64,000 bases of DNA from Roseithermus sacchariphilus (GTDB lineage: Bacteria > Bacteroidota > Rhodothermia > Rhodothermales > MEBIC09517). Each line of letters starts with the position of its first letter. The first letter of the stretch is position 1. The notes beneath the pieces were generated by a model that was not told the origin of the DNA, ran no database searches, and saw only the letters and a list, made by a program, of their open reading frames with translations. The stretch is from contig CP030158.1 in the NCBI GenBank assembly GCA_003285105.1, forward strand, positions 4,450,449 through 4,514,448, in the 5' to 3' direction. Shown in pieces: positions 44,916 through 53,234 of the stretch. The position numbers and the translations under genes were made by a program.

Positions 44916-46108
44916 CAGGGCCTCCAGGCAAGGCGGTAGGTGGCTCCGGACGTGACGGCCCCGGGCCATCCGGCCGCATCGAGGCGCACCAGCGCCGGTG
45001 GATGGGCGGCGTCATGGGGCATCTGCCAGCGGTGCACGACCTGCCCGGCGGCATCCAGCTGCACGGCCTCGGCGCCCTCGTAGCGGAACCCATCCGGGGC
45101 CAGCCGACTCCGGGACAGCATCAAGAGGGCCTCCTCCCCGTTGCTCGACAGGGTGGCATCGAGCATCAGCGCGGCGGCATCCTCCGGAACGAAGCGATAA
45201 CGGAGAGCCCCGGTACCGAGGTCGTGAACGGCCGCCGAACGCCGGGTCACCAGCAGCAGCGTCCGGGACTCCGCGTGGAACGCGGCTCGCTCGAAGCCGT
45301 CCGGCACCCGCCACCGTTCCATGCCGGCGGGCGTGAGCACCTGCGTCTGGAAAACGGGCCCGCCGGCCGCGTACGCGTCGTACGTCGCCACCGCGATGAA
45401 GACGGCATCGCCATCGGCCAGCACCGTCATGGCCTGCAGGTCGGGCAGCGCCGGGACGAAGCGCCAGCGCTCCTGCCCCTCGGCCGAGTAGCACACCACC
45501 TGCAGATGGTCCGCGGGCCTCCCCTGCGGCGCCACCGCCCGGCGTAGCGCCGCCACGACGAAGGCGTCCTGACCCGGCAGCCAGGCCAGGGCCATACTCT
45601 TCTCCGGGTCGAACTCGGCCTCGGGGAACACCCGCTGCCGGGTCTGCTCCCGGCCGGCGGCATCATAGACCACCACCTCGCTCGTGGCGGGCTGCCCGGC
45701 CACGAAGCGCCCGGTGGCCTCCTCGACGGCCATCACCGGAAACGGCACGTCCGGCTCGTGCGGCCAGGCGACGTCGGCCCGGAGGTGCCCGGCTTCATCG
45801 TAGACCTGCAGGCGCACCGCCGCGTCAGGGGGCGGCGGCTGCACGAGCACGCCGAGGTGGCGCCGGCGGTGGCCGGGCGTCACCTGCAGGATCCGGCCCG
45901 GCAGCGGGCGTGATACCAGGCGCCCCTCCCGCTGCCACACCAGCCGGTCCTCCAGTTGAAACACCGCCGTCGCCGGCGGCAGGGGCACGACCGTCCGGGC
46001 CCCGGCGACGGCATGCCGGTACACCAGGTCCTGCGCGGCCGCCGGGCCGAGCAGCCACGGCACGAGCCCGAGCCATACCGTGCTCAGCATCACCGTCGTT
46101 CGCTGCAT
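44915..46108 (-). CDS. Exported beta-propeller-like protein
   Basis: A 397-residue protein with a signal peptide (MLSTVWLGLVPWLLGPAAAQ). The remainder is repeated four-stranded beta motifs with alternating charge and G/A turns (QVYDEAGHLRADVAWP, VVYDAAGREQTRQRVF, VCYSAEGQERWRFVP, AVHDLGTGALRYRFVP). This pattern suits a WD/PQQ-like propeller of five to seven blades. I cannot name a family. The stop codon shares one base with the start of the M23/T9SS gene, so the two are almost certainly co-translated and may form one envelope complex. Confidence 0.6.
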   Translation of the reverse strand: MQRTTVMLSTVWLGLVPWLLGPAAAQDLVYRHAVAGARTVVPLPPATAVFQLEDRLVWQREGRLVSRPLPGRILQVTPGHRRRHLGVLVQPPPPDAAVRLQVYDEAGHLRADVAWPHEPDVPFPVMAVEEATGRFVAGQPATSEVVVYDAAGREQTRQRVFPEAEFDPEKSMALAWLPGQDAFVVAALRRAVAPQGRPADHLQVVCYSAEGQERWRFVPALPDLQAMTVLADGDAVFIAVATYDAYAAGGPVFQTQVLTPAGMERWRVPDGFERAAFHAESRTLLLVTRRSAAVHDLGTGALRYRFVPEDAAALMLDATLSSNGEEALLMLSRSRLAPDGFRYEGAEAVQLDAAGQVVHRWQMPHDAAHPPALVRLDAAGWPGAVTSGATYRLAWRP

Positions 46109-46220
46109 CGGGCCGGAGAGTGGGTTGCGAAAATCGAAGCGACGAGGATGATAGCGAATTCGTACATTCCTCGCTGGCCGTATGCCGGCCCGGTGTTATC
46201 CTTTCCCGTTTCCGCCTCTG

Positions 46221-46236
46221 CCGGGCTTCAGCCCGG
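46221..46236. repeat. Hairpin CCGGGC-TTCA-GCCCGG before nupC
   Basis: A perfect 6-bp stem with TTCA loop sits 30 bases before the transporter start. It may be a leader hairpin. The core GGGCTTCAGCCC also matches a type of dispersed palindrome seen in many environmental genomes, but no second copy was found here. Confidence 0.4.
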
Positions 46237-46265
46237 ATGCTCCGTTCAGTCGCTCCTTTTCCGTC

Positions 46266-47591
46266 ATGAGTTTCATCGTCCTGGCCCTGCGCGGCCTCTT
46301 TGGCCTGGCCGTGCTGGTGGGCCTTGCCGTGTTGTTCTCGGTGGACCGCAAACGCATCAACTGGCGGCTGGTGGGCATCGGCATCGGCCTGCAGATCGTC
46401 TTCGCGCTGCTCGTCCTGAAGACGACCGCCGGGCGGATGCTCTTCGAAGCCGTGGGCGGCGGCTTCGCCCGGATCCTGTCGTTCACCTACGAGGGCACCC
46501 GCTTCATCTTCGGCTCGCTCGGCATCCCCGCCGGGCAGGAAGGGTCCGTCGGCAACATCTTCGCCTTCCAGGTGCTGCCGACGATCATCTTCTTCGGCTC
46601 GCTGATGGCGGTGCTCTACTACCTCAAGCTGGTCCAGCCCGTCGTGCGGGCCATGGGCCGCTTCATGGCGAAGGTGCTCCGCATCTCGGGCGCCGAGTCG
46701 CTGGCGACCGCCGCCAACGTGTTCATCGGGCAGACCGAGGCGCCGCTCGTCGTCCGCCCGTACGTGGCCACGATGACCAGGAGCGAGTTGATGACGCTGA
46801 TGACCGGCGGCATGGCGACCATCGCGGGCGGGGTGCTGGCCTCGTACATCCTCTTTCTGGGCGGGGATGACCCCGTCAAGCAGGCGCAGTTCGCCGCCCA
46901 CCTGCTCTCGGCCTCGATCATGAGCGCGCCGGCCGCCATCGTGATGGCAAAGATCCTGATCCCCGAGCAGGAGCAGCCCCGAACGATGGGCGAGGTGCAC
47001 ATGGCGGTGGATCAGCCCGGGGCGAACCTGCTGGAGGCCGCTGCCGCCGGCGCGAGCGAGGGCCTCAAGCTGGCGCTCAACGTGGGCGCGATGCTGCTGG
47101 CCTTCATCGCGCTGATCGCCATGGTCAACTTCTTGCTCGGCTACCTGGGCAACCCGACGGTCTTCGGCTACGAGCTGTTCGACCTCAACGCGCGCATCGT
47201 GGCCTGGAGCAACGGCCAGTTCGAAGGCCTCTCGCTGCAATCCATCTTCGGATTCGTCTTCGCCCCGCTCGCCTGGGCCATGGGGATCGAGTCGCAGGAC
47301 GTGCTGCTCTTCGGACAGTTGCTGGGGGAGAAGATCGCCGTCAATGAGTTCGTGGCGTACCTCTCGCTGGGGCAGCTGGAGGACGTGCTGAGCGAGCGGT
47401 CGGTCATCATCGGGGCGTACGCGCTGTGCGGGTTCGCCAACTTCTCCTCCATCGCCATCCAGATCGGCGGGATCGGGGGCATCGCCCCGAACCGTCGCAG
47501 CGACGTGGCCATGCTGGGGGTCCGGGCCGTCATTGGCGGGGCGCTGGCGTCGTGGATGACGGCCACCATCGCCGGCATCCTGATCGCTTAA
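46266..47591 (+). CDS. nupC: Concentrative nucleoside transporter (NupC/CNT family)
   Basis: A 441-residue inner-membrane transporter. The CNT signature NVFIGQTEAPLVVRPYV contains the GQTEAP loop that binds nucleoside and cation. LLSASIMSAPAAIVMAKIL and GYALCGFANFSSIAIQIGGIGGIAP are the second conserved pair (here GAYALCGFANF). It should import nucleosides driven by H+ or Na+. The start MSFIVLALRGLFG was chosen at the first Met before the hydrophobic segments. The cation exchanger gene follows 31 bases downstream and may be co-transcribed. Confidence 0.93.
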   Translation: MSFIVLALRGLFGLAVLVGLAVLFSVDRKRINWRLVGIGIGLQIVFALLVLKTTAGRMLFEAVGGGFARILSFTYEGTRFIFGSLGIPAGQEGSVGNIFAFQVLPTIIFFGSLMAVLYYLKLVQPVVRAMGRFMAKVLRISGAESLATAANVFIGQTEAPLVVRPYVATMTRSELMTLMTGGMATIAGGVLASYILFLGGDDPVKQAQFAAHLLSASIMSAPAAIVMAKILIPEQEQPRTMGEVHMAVDQPGANLLEAAAAGASEGLKLALNVGAMLLAFIALIAMVNFLLGYLGNPTVFGYELFDLNARIVAWSNGQFEGLSLQSIFGFVFAPLAWAMGIESQDVLLFGQLLGEKIAVNEFVAYLSLGQLEDVLSERSVIIGAYALCGFANFSSIAIQIGGIGGIAPNRRSDVAMLGVRAVIGGALASWMTATIAGILIA

Positions 47592-47622
47592 CCCGAAGCA
47601 TAACCCGCACACCGGCACGCGC

Positions 47623-48567
47623 ATGCTCCTTCCCACGCTGTTCCTGCTCGGGGGCTTCGCCCTGCTCTACGTCGGCGCCGAAGCGCTCGTGCGGGGCGGC
47701 GCGGCGCTGGCGCTGCGCCTCGGGCTGTCGCCGCTGGTGGTCGGCCTGACCGTCGTGGCCTTCGGCACGAGCAGCCCGGAGCTGGTGGTGAGCCTGAAGG
47801 CCGCCCTGGACGGCACGAGCGGGCTGGCCCTCGGCAACGTGGTGGGGTCCAACGTGGCCAACATCGCGCTCATCCTCGGCACCTCGGCGCTGATCCGGCC
47901 GGTGGCCATCCAGTCCCAGCTCATCCGGCTCGACGTCCCCATCGTCATCGGGTCTTCGCTGCTGCTGGTGGGGCTGCTGGCCGACGGCGTGCTGGGCCGC
48001 GGGGAAGGGGCGCTGCTGACGGCCGGGATCGTGGCCTACGTCGGCTTCAGCATCCGCCAGGCCCGCCGGGAAAGCCCGGTGGTCCAGGCCGAGTTCGCCG
48101 GGGAGATCGCCCGGCCCGACGGGTCGGCCTGGCGCGACGGCGCGATGGTGGTGATCGGGCTGGGGCTGCTGGTGCTCGGCGGGCAGGTGTTCGTCAGCGG
48201 GGCCGTGGACCTGGCGCGGCTGCTGGGCGTGAGCGATGCCGTGATCGGGCTGACGATCGTGGCGGTGGGCACGAGCCTGCCGGAGCTGGCCACGTCCGTC
48301 GTGGCGGCCTTCCGCGACGAGGGCGACATCGCCGTGGGCAACGTGATCGGCTCCAACATCTTCAACGTGCTGGGCATCATCGGGCCGGTGGCCGTCGTCG
48401 CCCCCGTGCAGGCCGGCGGGGTCGCCGCGGTCGACCTGTGGGCCATGGTGGGGGTGGCGGTGCTGCTGCTGCCGTTGATGCGCACCGGCTTCCGCCTGGT
48501 CCGCTGGGAAGGCGCCCTCCTGCTGCTCCTCTACGCCGGGTTCGTGGCGCGCCTGGCCCTGTCGTGA
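47623..48567 (+). CDS. CaCA-family Na+/Ca2+ exchanger-like protein
   Basis: A 314-residue membrane protein with ten predicted segments and two inverted alpha repeats. The first is VVAFGTSSPELVVSLKAALDGTSGLALGNVVGSNVAN and the second VAVGTSLPELATSVVAAF with GNVIGSNIFN. The GTSxPE and GNxxGSNxxN motifs hold the acidic ion ligands of YrbG and archaeal NCX. Ca2+/Na+ exchange is likely; K+ dependence cannot be told. A cytoplasmic loop of about 35 residues separates the halves. Confidence 0.9.
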   Translation: MLLPTLFLLGGFALLYVGAEALVRGGAALALRLGLSPLVVGLTVVAFGTSSPELVVSLKAALDGTSGLALGNVVGSNVANIALILGTSALIRPVAIQSQLIRLDVPIVIGSSLLLVGLLADGVLGRGEGALLTAGIVAYVGFSIRQARRESPVVQAEFAGEIARPDGSAWRDGAMVVIGLGLLVLGGQVFVSGAVDLARLLGVSDAVIGLTIVAVGTSLPELATSVVAAFRDEGDIAVGNVIGSNIFNVLGIIGPVAVVAPVQAGGVAAVDLWAMVGVAVLLLPLMRTGFRLVRWEGALLLLLYAGFVARLALS

Positions 48568-48633
48568 GCCTCACCCCGGCCCACGGCGCGACGTCCTGCC
48601 CCATCGGGGCGGCTCCGTCTCAGGCGCCGTGCC

Positions 48634-49395
48634 TCAGGCGCCGGTGGCGGCGAAGCGCACCCGGAAGCGAACCCACGAAGGGATCGGCCGCCACTGTCCT
48701 TTCTGGAGCAGATACGCCGGCTGCCAGCGCATCTGCGTGGTGGCTCGCATGGCGAGGTCATCGAGCACGGGATGCACGCCTTCGATCAACTCGATGGCCT
48801 GCGGCACGCCTTCTTCGTCCAGGTACGCCTGCACGCGGACGTCCCCGCCGATGCCCTTCTCGCGGAGGCTGTCTGGATAGACGACGGGCACGTCCTCGCC
48901 GAGGCGCAGGAGCGTGCGGGCTTCCCGGAAATGCTTTCGGAGGGCGTCGTAGCCGGTGCGCTTGAACGTTTCCACCTGCTCCCGGAGCGCGGTCCCGTCC
49001 TGCAGGTCGGCCTCGCGGATGAGGGGGACGACGTGGGCCTCGAACAGCGAATCGACCACCTCCGGCTGGTTGCGATACAGGCGGATCAGGCTCCGCTTGA
49101 CGGCATAGGCGAACGCCGGCTCGAAGGAGGCGGCATCCCGGACGAGCTGGCCGCTGGCGGAATACGTGCGCGTGGGTTCGGGGATGCCCATGCCGGGCAA
49201 CGTCTCCAGATCCCGGAACAGCCCCGTCGTGTCGACGCCGGCCTGCCACCAGCGCAGGGGCGTGGTTTCGCCGCCGGTGCCCACCCAGCCCTCGGGCGGG
49301 CCGGGCGTGTAGGTGGACCCGCATCCGGGACCCCACACGACCAGCGCCAGCAGAGCGACGATGAGGCCTCGCAGCGTGTGCCTGGTTTCCAGCAT
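48634..49395 (-). CDS. Lipoprotein with TonB-like C-terminal domain
   Basis: A 253-residue protein. MLETRHTLRGLIVALLALVVWGPGC ends in a lipobox-like site. A helical middle (about 60-160: FEPAFAYAVKRSLIRLYRNQPEVVDSLFEAHV) leads to a TonB C-terminal-type domain (YPDSLREKGIGGDVRVQAYLDEEGVPQAIELIEGVHPVLDDLA and MRWQPAYLLQKGQWRPIPSWV). That module in energy transducers contacts TonB-dependent receptors. Here the lipoprotein anchor replaces the transmembrane helix, so a true energising role is doubtful. It may be a TonB-like structural protein. Confidence 0.72.
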   Translation of the reverse strand: MLETRHTLRGLIVALLALVVWGPGCGSTYTPGPPEGWVGTGGETTPLRWWQAGVDTTGLFRDLETLPGMGIPEPTRTYSASGQLVRDAASFEPAFAYAVKRSLIRLYRNQPEVVDSLFEAHVVPLIREADLQDGTALREQVETFKRTGYDALRKHFREARTLLRLGEDVPVVYPDSLREKGIGGDVRVQAYLDEEGVPQAIELIEGVHPVLDDLAMRATTQMRWQPAYLLQKGQWRPIPSWVRFRVRFAATGA

Positions 49396-49480
49396 GGTTT
49401 TACCGATGGATCGAAGGGCTCCCGTCGAACGCGGCAGGCCGGGCGCGGGTTGCACCGGGCCGGAGCCATGTTCGGCAGCG

Positions 49481-49987
49481 TCAGGCCTCGGCCGGCGTCT
49501 CCGGGCGCGGTTCGTCCAGCCGGACGAAGTACCGGCGCCGATCCATGGCCACCACGCGGATGCGACTGCCGGCGGCGATGAAGTCTCCCTCGGTCAACAC
49601 CTCGATCCGTTCCCCGTCGATCTCGGCCACCCCCGTCGGGCGCAGCGGCGTGATGGCCACACCGCCTTTGCCGAGGTAGCGGGCGCGGTGTTCACTCTCA
49701 CGGGCCACGGTCTGCTCGTCGGCGCGCAGGTTGGTCGCCAGCACGAACCGATCCCAGGCACCCGATTGCCACATCAGGTAAAACACGGCCCCGCCGGCCG
49801 CCATCGTGCCGAGCAGCGCCAGCACGCCCCCGGCCAGTCCGGCCTCGGTGAAGATGTATCCCACGGAGAAGACGATCAGCAGAAAACCGCCGATGCCCAC
49901 GACGTTGAAGCCCGGCACCAGGTAGACCTCGACCACGATCAGCGCGAGGCCGAGGGCGATGAGCAGGATGGGGATCAGCAGTTCCAC
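49481..49987 (-). CDS. Short NfeD-family membrane protein
   Basis: A 168-residue protein with three or four hydrophobic segments (LLIPILLIALGLALIVVEVYLVPGF, GIGGFLLIVFSVGYIF, GVLALLGTMAAGGAVFYLMW) and a C-terminal OB-fold, the NfeD domain (GKGGVAITPLRPTGVAEIDGERIEVLTEGDFI). NfeD proteins usually partner with SPFH/stomatin proteins in membrane microdomains. It lacks the protease part carried by its neighbour. It begins 42 bases after the stop of the long NfeD gene, so both are probably one operon. No SPFH gene is present in the window. Confidence 0.88.
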   Translation of the reverse strand: MELLIPILLIALGLALIVVEVYLVPGFNVVGIGGFLLIVFSVGYIFTEAGLAGGVLALLGTMAAGGAVFYLMWQSGAWDRFVLATNLRADEQTVARESEHRARYLGKGGVAITPLRPTGVAEIDGERIEVLTEGDFIAAGSRIRVVAMDRRRYFVRLDEPRPETPAEA

Positions 49988-50029
49988 CGGTGCAACTCCA
50001 GCTGAGCGAAAGGATGCCTCGTGTACGGG

Positions 50030-51478
50030 TCAGACCCGGGATGTTTCGGAGGCCGGCGAATCGGGGGCCGACGGGTCGGAGGCCGACGGCAGCGATGCAG
50101 CCGGCCGCACCTCGACGCGGCTCCCCCGCACGCGCACCACGCGGATGGGCTGTCCCGCATCGACGAACTCCCCGGCCGTGATCACATCCACCCGCTCGCC
50201 GTCGATCTCGGCCGTGCCCGAGGGGCGCAGCGGCGTCAGCGTCGTCCCGGTTCGCCCTTCCAGCTCGGCGTGCGTCTCGGCCGCCGTGTACCCCGTCACG
50301 CTGGACAGATCCGGCGCCAGCACGAGCTGGTTGAACCGCTCCGACTGCGGCAGGTAGCGACTCAGCGACACGATGAGCGCCACCAGCAACACCAGCGTCA
50401 CCGCCATCGTGGCAATGGCCGATTGCAGCGCCTCGACCGGCGGGAAGTCGAAGGCGATGTTGCCGATCAGCGCCGCCAGCAGCGAGCCGACGACGAGGAC
50501 GATCCCGGACACCCCGGCCACGCCGAAGCCGGGAATGACGAAGATCTCGGCGAGGATGAGCAGGACGCCGATCACGAACAGCACGATCTCCCAGCTGGCG
50601 GCCAGGCCCAGCAGGTAATGCGGGGCGAAGAAGAGCGCGGCACCCAGGATCGCCATGGCGCCGGGGAGCCCCACGCCGGGCGTCTGCAACTCGAAGTACA
50701 GCCCGCCCAGCATCATCAACATCAGGATGGACTGGAGCACGGGCGAACTGAGGAAGCGGAGCACCTGCTCGGCCCGGGTGGCCCGGTGCTCGACGACGTC
50801 GCGATCCGCCAGGCCGAAGGCGGCCAGCACCGCCGCCTGATCCGCCAGCACCGCGTCCGCCACCCCGTAGCGAAGCGCCTCCTCGGCCGAGAGCGTCAGC
50901 ACCGTGCCCGCCTCCGAGATCCCCTCGACGGCCAGCGACTCGTCGACCATCGCTTCGGCGATCCGCGGGTCGCGGCCGTTGGCCTCGGCGGTGGCCCGCA
51001 TCAGCCCACGCATGTAGCTCTGGTACTTGTCCGGCGCCGCCTCCCCGCCGGTGCCCTCGACCACCGTCGCCGCGCCGATCGAAGCGCCGGGCACCATGAC
51101 GATGCGGTCGGCCGCGTACGAGATGAGTGCGCCGGCCGAGGCCGCGTTCTTGTCGATGAACGCCACCGTGGGCACCTCCGCATCGAGGATCGACTTACGG
51201 ATGCGGTCCGCCGCATCGACCAGGCCGCCGAAGGTGTCGACGTGGAACAGCACGAGCGCCGCATCGGCCGCGGCGGCATCCTCCAGGGCCCGGTCCACGT
51301 ACGCCGCCAGCCCGTTGTCGATCATGCCGTGCAGAGGCACGACGAAGACGGGGCCGGCCCCGTAGGGGGCGTCGAAGCGGAGGGGCAGCGGGCTGTTCTG
51401 CGCCGACAGAGGCGCTGCGAGCACGAGCCCGAGCAGCACCGGCCACAGGCCGCGGTACCGGTCGACGAAGCGTGTCAT
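50030..51478 (-). CDS. Long NfeD protein with ClpP-like serine protease domain
   Basis: A 482-residue membrane protein. After a signal peptide (LLGLVLAAPLSAQ), the ClpP-fold protease (about 30-230) shows VPLHGMIDNGLAAYVDRAL, FHVDTFGGLVDAADRI and the nucleophile Ser in NAASAGALIS. Four membrane segments follow (about 245-380), then the NfeD OB-fold (GRTGTTLTPLRPSGTAEIDGERVDV) and a Ser/Pro-rich tail. The archaeal relative PH1510 cleaves the C-terminus of a stomatin. The target here is unknown. Start set at MTRFVDRYRG, giving the signal peptide. Confidence 0.9.
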   Translation of the reverse strand: MTRFVDRYRGLWPVLLGLVLAAPLSAQNSPLPLRFDAPYGAGPVFVVPLHGMIDNGLAAYVDRALEDAAAADAALVLFHVDTFGGLVDAADRIRKSILDAEVPTVAFIDKNAASAGALISYAADRIVMVPGASIGAATVVEGTGGEAAPDKYQSYMRGLMRATAEANGRDPRIAEAMVDESLAVEGISEAGTVLTLSAEEALRYGVADAVLADQAAVLAAFGLADRDVVEHRATRAEQVLRFLSSPVLQSILMLMMLGGLYFELQTPGVGLPGAMAILGAALFFAPHYLLGLAASWEIVLFVIGVLLILAEIFVIPGFGVAGVSGIVLVVGSLLAALIGNIAFDFPPVEALQSAIATMAVTLVLLVALIVSLSRYLPQSERFNQLVLAPDLSSVTGYTAAETHAELEGRTGTTLTPLRPSGTAEIDGERVDVITAGEFVDAGQPIRVVRVRGSRVEVRPAASLPSASDPSAPDSPASETSRV

Positions 51479-51577
51479 GATGGCCGTCCCGGGAAGTTGA
51501 TAGCTGCCGGAGCGTACGCCCCAACCCACCCGGAAGATTCGCCTCCGGCCCGGCCGGCCCCTCCCCGGCGGCCCGGC

Positions 51578-52372
51578 CTACGGCTCGATCAGCACGGGCG
51601 TGCCGACGTGCACGCGCTGCCACAGCACGTCCATCTGCGGGTTGGCCACCGCGACGCAGCCCTGCGTCCAGTTCGTGCGGGCGCCGGTGCCATGACCATG
51701 GATCTCGATCCAGCCCCCCAGCGGCGTGTTCATCGGGGGCATGCGGATCTCCTCCTCGGCGCGGACGATGGCTTCGTATTGCTCCCGCGTGATGTAGCCC
51801 TGCCGTAACCCCCGGTCGGCGTCCTCGGCGCTGGGGTAGTTCAGCACCAGCGCCTTGTAGTACTGACTCCGGGGGTTCTTGTGCGCGATGAAGAACACCC
51901 CCGTCGGCGTCCGCCAGTCGTCGGGGTTCGTGAGGCTGCCCCGGCGTTCCTTGTCCGCAAAGACGTTCTGCCCGAAGTCGGCCGGGATCTTCGTGACCAG
52001 CCGGGCGCCCTCGTACAGGTAGAGCGTCTGCTCCTTCTTGGAGATGCGGATCCAGACGCTCGACAGGTCGGCGTGGTAGACATAGCCCGTCGCACCGTCG
52101 CTGGTCCGCACGTGGCGCCAGGGACCGTGCGCGGCGAGGATCTCGACGGGTTCGCGCAGCCGCAGATGCAGGTACGGCCGCGTGGAGTCCGGCGTGGTGT
52201 AGACCGTCACGTTGCGTTTGACGGCGTAGTGGGGCACGTGCGCGGCCTCGGCCGTCTCGGAGACGAACGCGGCCGGCTGCGCCGCCACCGGAGCCCAGGC
52301 GCCCGGCCCCACGCCGGCCGCGAGCAACAGCAGCAGACCCGCTGAGAGGAAGGATTCCGAAATCGTGCGCAT
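51578..52372 (-). CDS. L,D-transpeptidase (YkuD) with SH3-like domain
   Basis: A 264-residue exported protein. The signal peptide ends near VAAQPAAF. An SH3-like region follows (NVTVYTTPDSTRPYLHLRLREPVEIL ... GATGYVYHADLS). The YkuD domain begins at WIRISKKEQTLYLYEGARL. Its catalytic segment reads IHGHGTG-ARTNWTQGC-VAV, with the Cys nucleophile and the upstream His; the usual Ser-His-Gly-Cys is Thr-Gln-Gly-Cys, as in YafK-like members. Such enzymes form 3-3 crosslinks or anchor proteins to the wall. The start at MRTISES begins the signal peptide; the frame is open upstream into the next gene. Confidence 0.87.
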   Translation of the reverse strand: MRTISESFLSAGLLLLLAAGVGPGAWAPVAAQPAAFVSETAEAAHVPHYAVKRNVTVYTTPDSTRPYLHLRLREPVEILAAHGPWRHVRTSDGATGYVYHADLSSVWIRISKKEQTLYLYEGARLVTKIPADFGQNVFADKERRGSLTNPDDWRTPTGVFFIAHKNPRSQYYKALVLNYPSAEDADRGLRQGYITREQYEAIVRAEEEIRMPPMNTPLGGWIEIHGHGTGARTNWTQGCVAVANPQMDVLWQRVHVGTPVLIEP

Positions 52373-52412
52373 GGGTCGAAGCCGTCGGACGGCGGAAGAC
52401 GCCGGATGCGTC

Positions 52413-53183
52413 TCAGGCCGCTTTTCGTTCATTTTCGGCGATGCACCAGCGGTACGCGCTCAGCACCCCTTCAATAACCGCGCCCCTGGTGACGACATCC
52501 ACCCGGGCGCGCACCTCCGGCGTGGCGTTGGCCGGCGCGAAGCTGTATCCGACGCTGGACAGCGCCTCCAGGTCGCCGTTGGTATCGCCCATGTACGCCA
52601 TCTCGGCCGGCGCGATCCCCAGCCGCTCGCCGAGCCAGCGCAGCCCCTCGCGCTTGTCGATGCCGGGCGGCAGCACGTCGATGGACACGGGCGTGTGGAA
52701 CACCCGCATGTCCGGGTGATGCTCGGCCACGTAGGCTTCCACCAGCGGCACGCGCTCGGCCACCTCGGCGGGGTCGGGGCCGATGACGCCCACCTGCGTG
52801 CGCTTGCCGATGTCGTAGGACATGCGCGTGCCGCGGATGGCCTCCGTACGCATCCACCGCCGCACGTCCTCCAGGCGCTCCTCCAGCTCGGCCGTCACGA
52901 GCGGATGCCACGTCACCCGGGCCGTCACCGGATCGAACAGCCCGCCGCCGCTCTCGAAGAGCACCGGCACGCGGAGGCCCAGCACCTGCGTCATCGCCTC
53001 GACGTACGGGTAGGGCCGGCCGGAGCACAGCGTCAACGACGGCAACGCCGGCGATCGGCCGTCCTCGTGCACGCCGCCGGCCGCGCGGGCATACCCGGCC
53101 AGGATCTGGAAATGCGCCAGCGAATAGGGCTGATACGGCTCCGCCAGGCAGCCGTCGATGTCGGATACGAACAGGCGAATCAT
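52413..53183 (-). CDS. HAD-IIB (Cof-type) phosphatase
   Basis: A 256-residue HAD hydrolase. Motif I is FVSDIDGCLAEPY with both Asp, motif II is LTLCSGRP, the lysine of motif III is in GIDKREGL, and motif IV is AYMGDTNGDLEAL. The large alpha/beta cap between motifs II and III marks subclass IIB, which includes sucrose-phosphate, mannosyl-3-phosphoglycerate and phosphoglycolate phosphatases. No neighbour identifies the substrate. It is 40 bases upstream of the L,D-transpeptidase gene on the same strand. Confidence 0.83.
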   Translation of the reverse strand: MIRLFVSDIDGCLAEPYQPYSLAHFQILAGYARAAGGVHEDGRSPALPSLTLCSGRPYPYVEAMTQVLGLRVPVLFESGGGLFDPVTARVTWHPLVTAELEERLEDVRRWMRTEAIRGTRMSYDIGKRTQVGVIGPDPAEVAERVPLVEAYVAEHHPDMRVFHTPVSIDVLPPGIDKREGLRWLGERLGIAPAEMAYMGDTNGDLEALSSVGYSFAPANATPEVRARVDVVTRGAVIEGVLSAYRWCIAENERKAA

Positions 53184-53234
53184 GAAAGCAACGTCTGGCT
53201 GGTGCGATGGGCCGGCCGGGGAGGAGTCCCTGCC

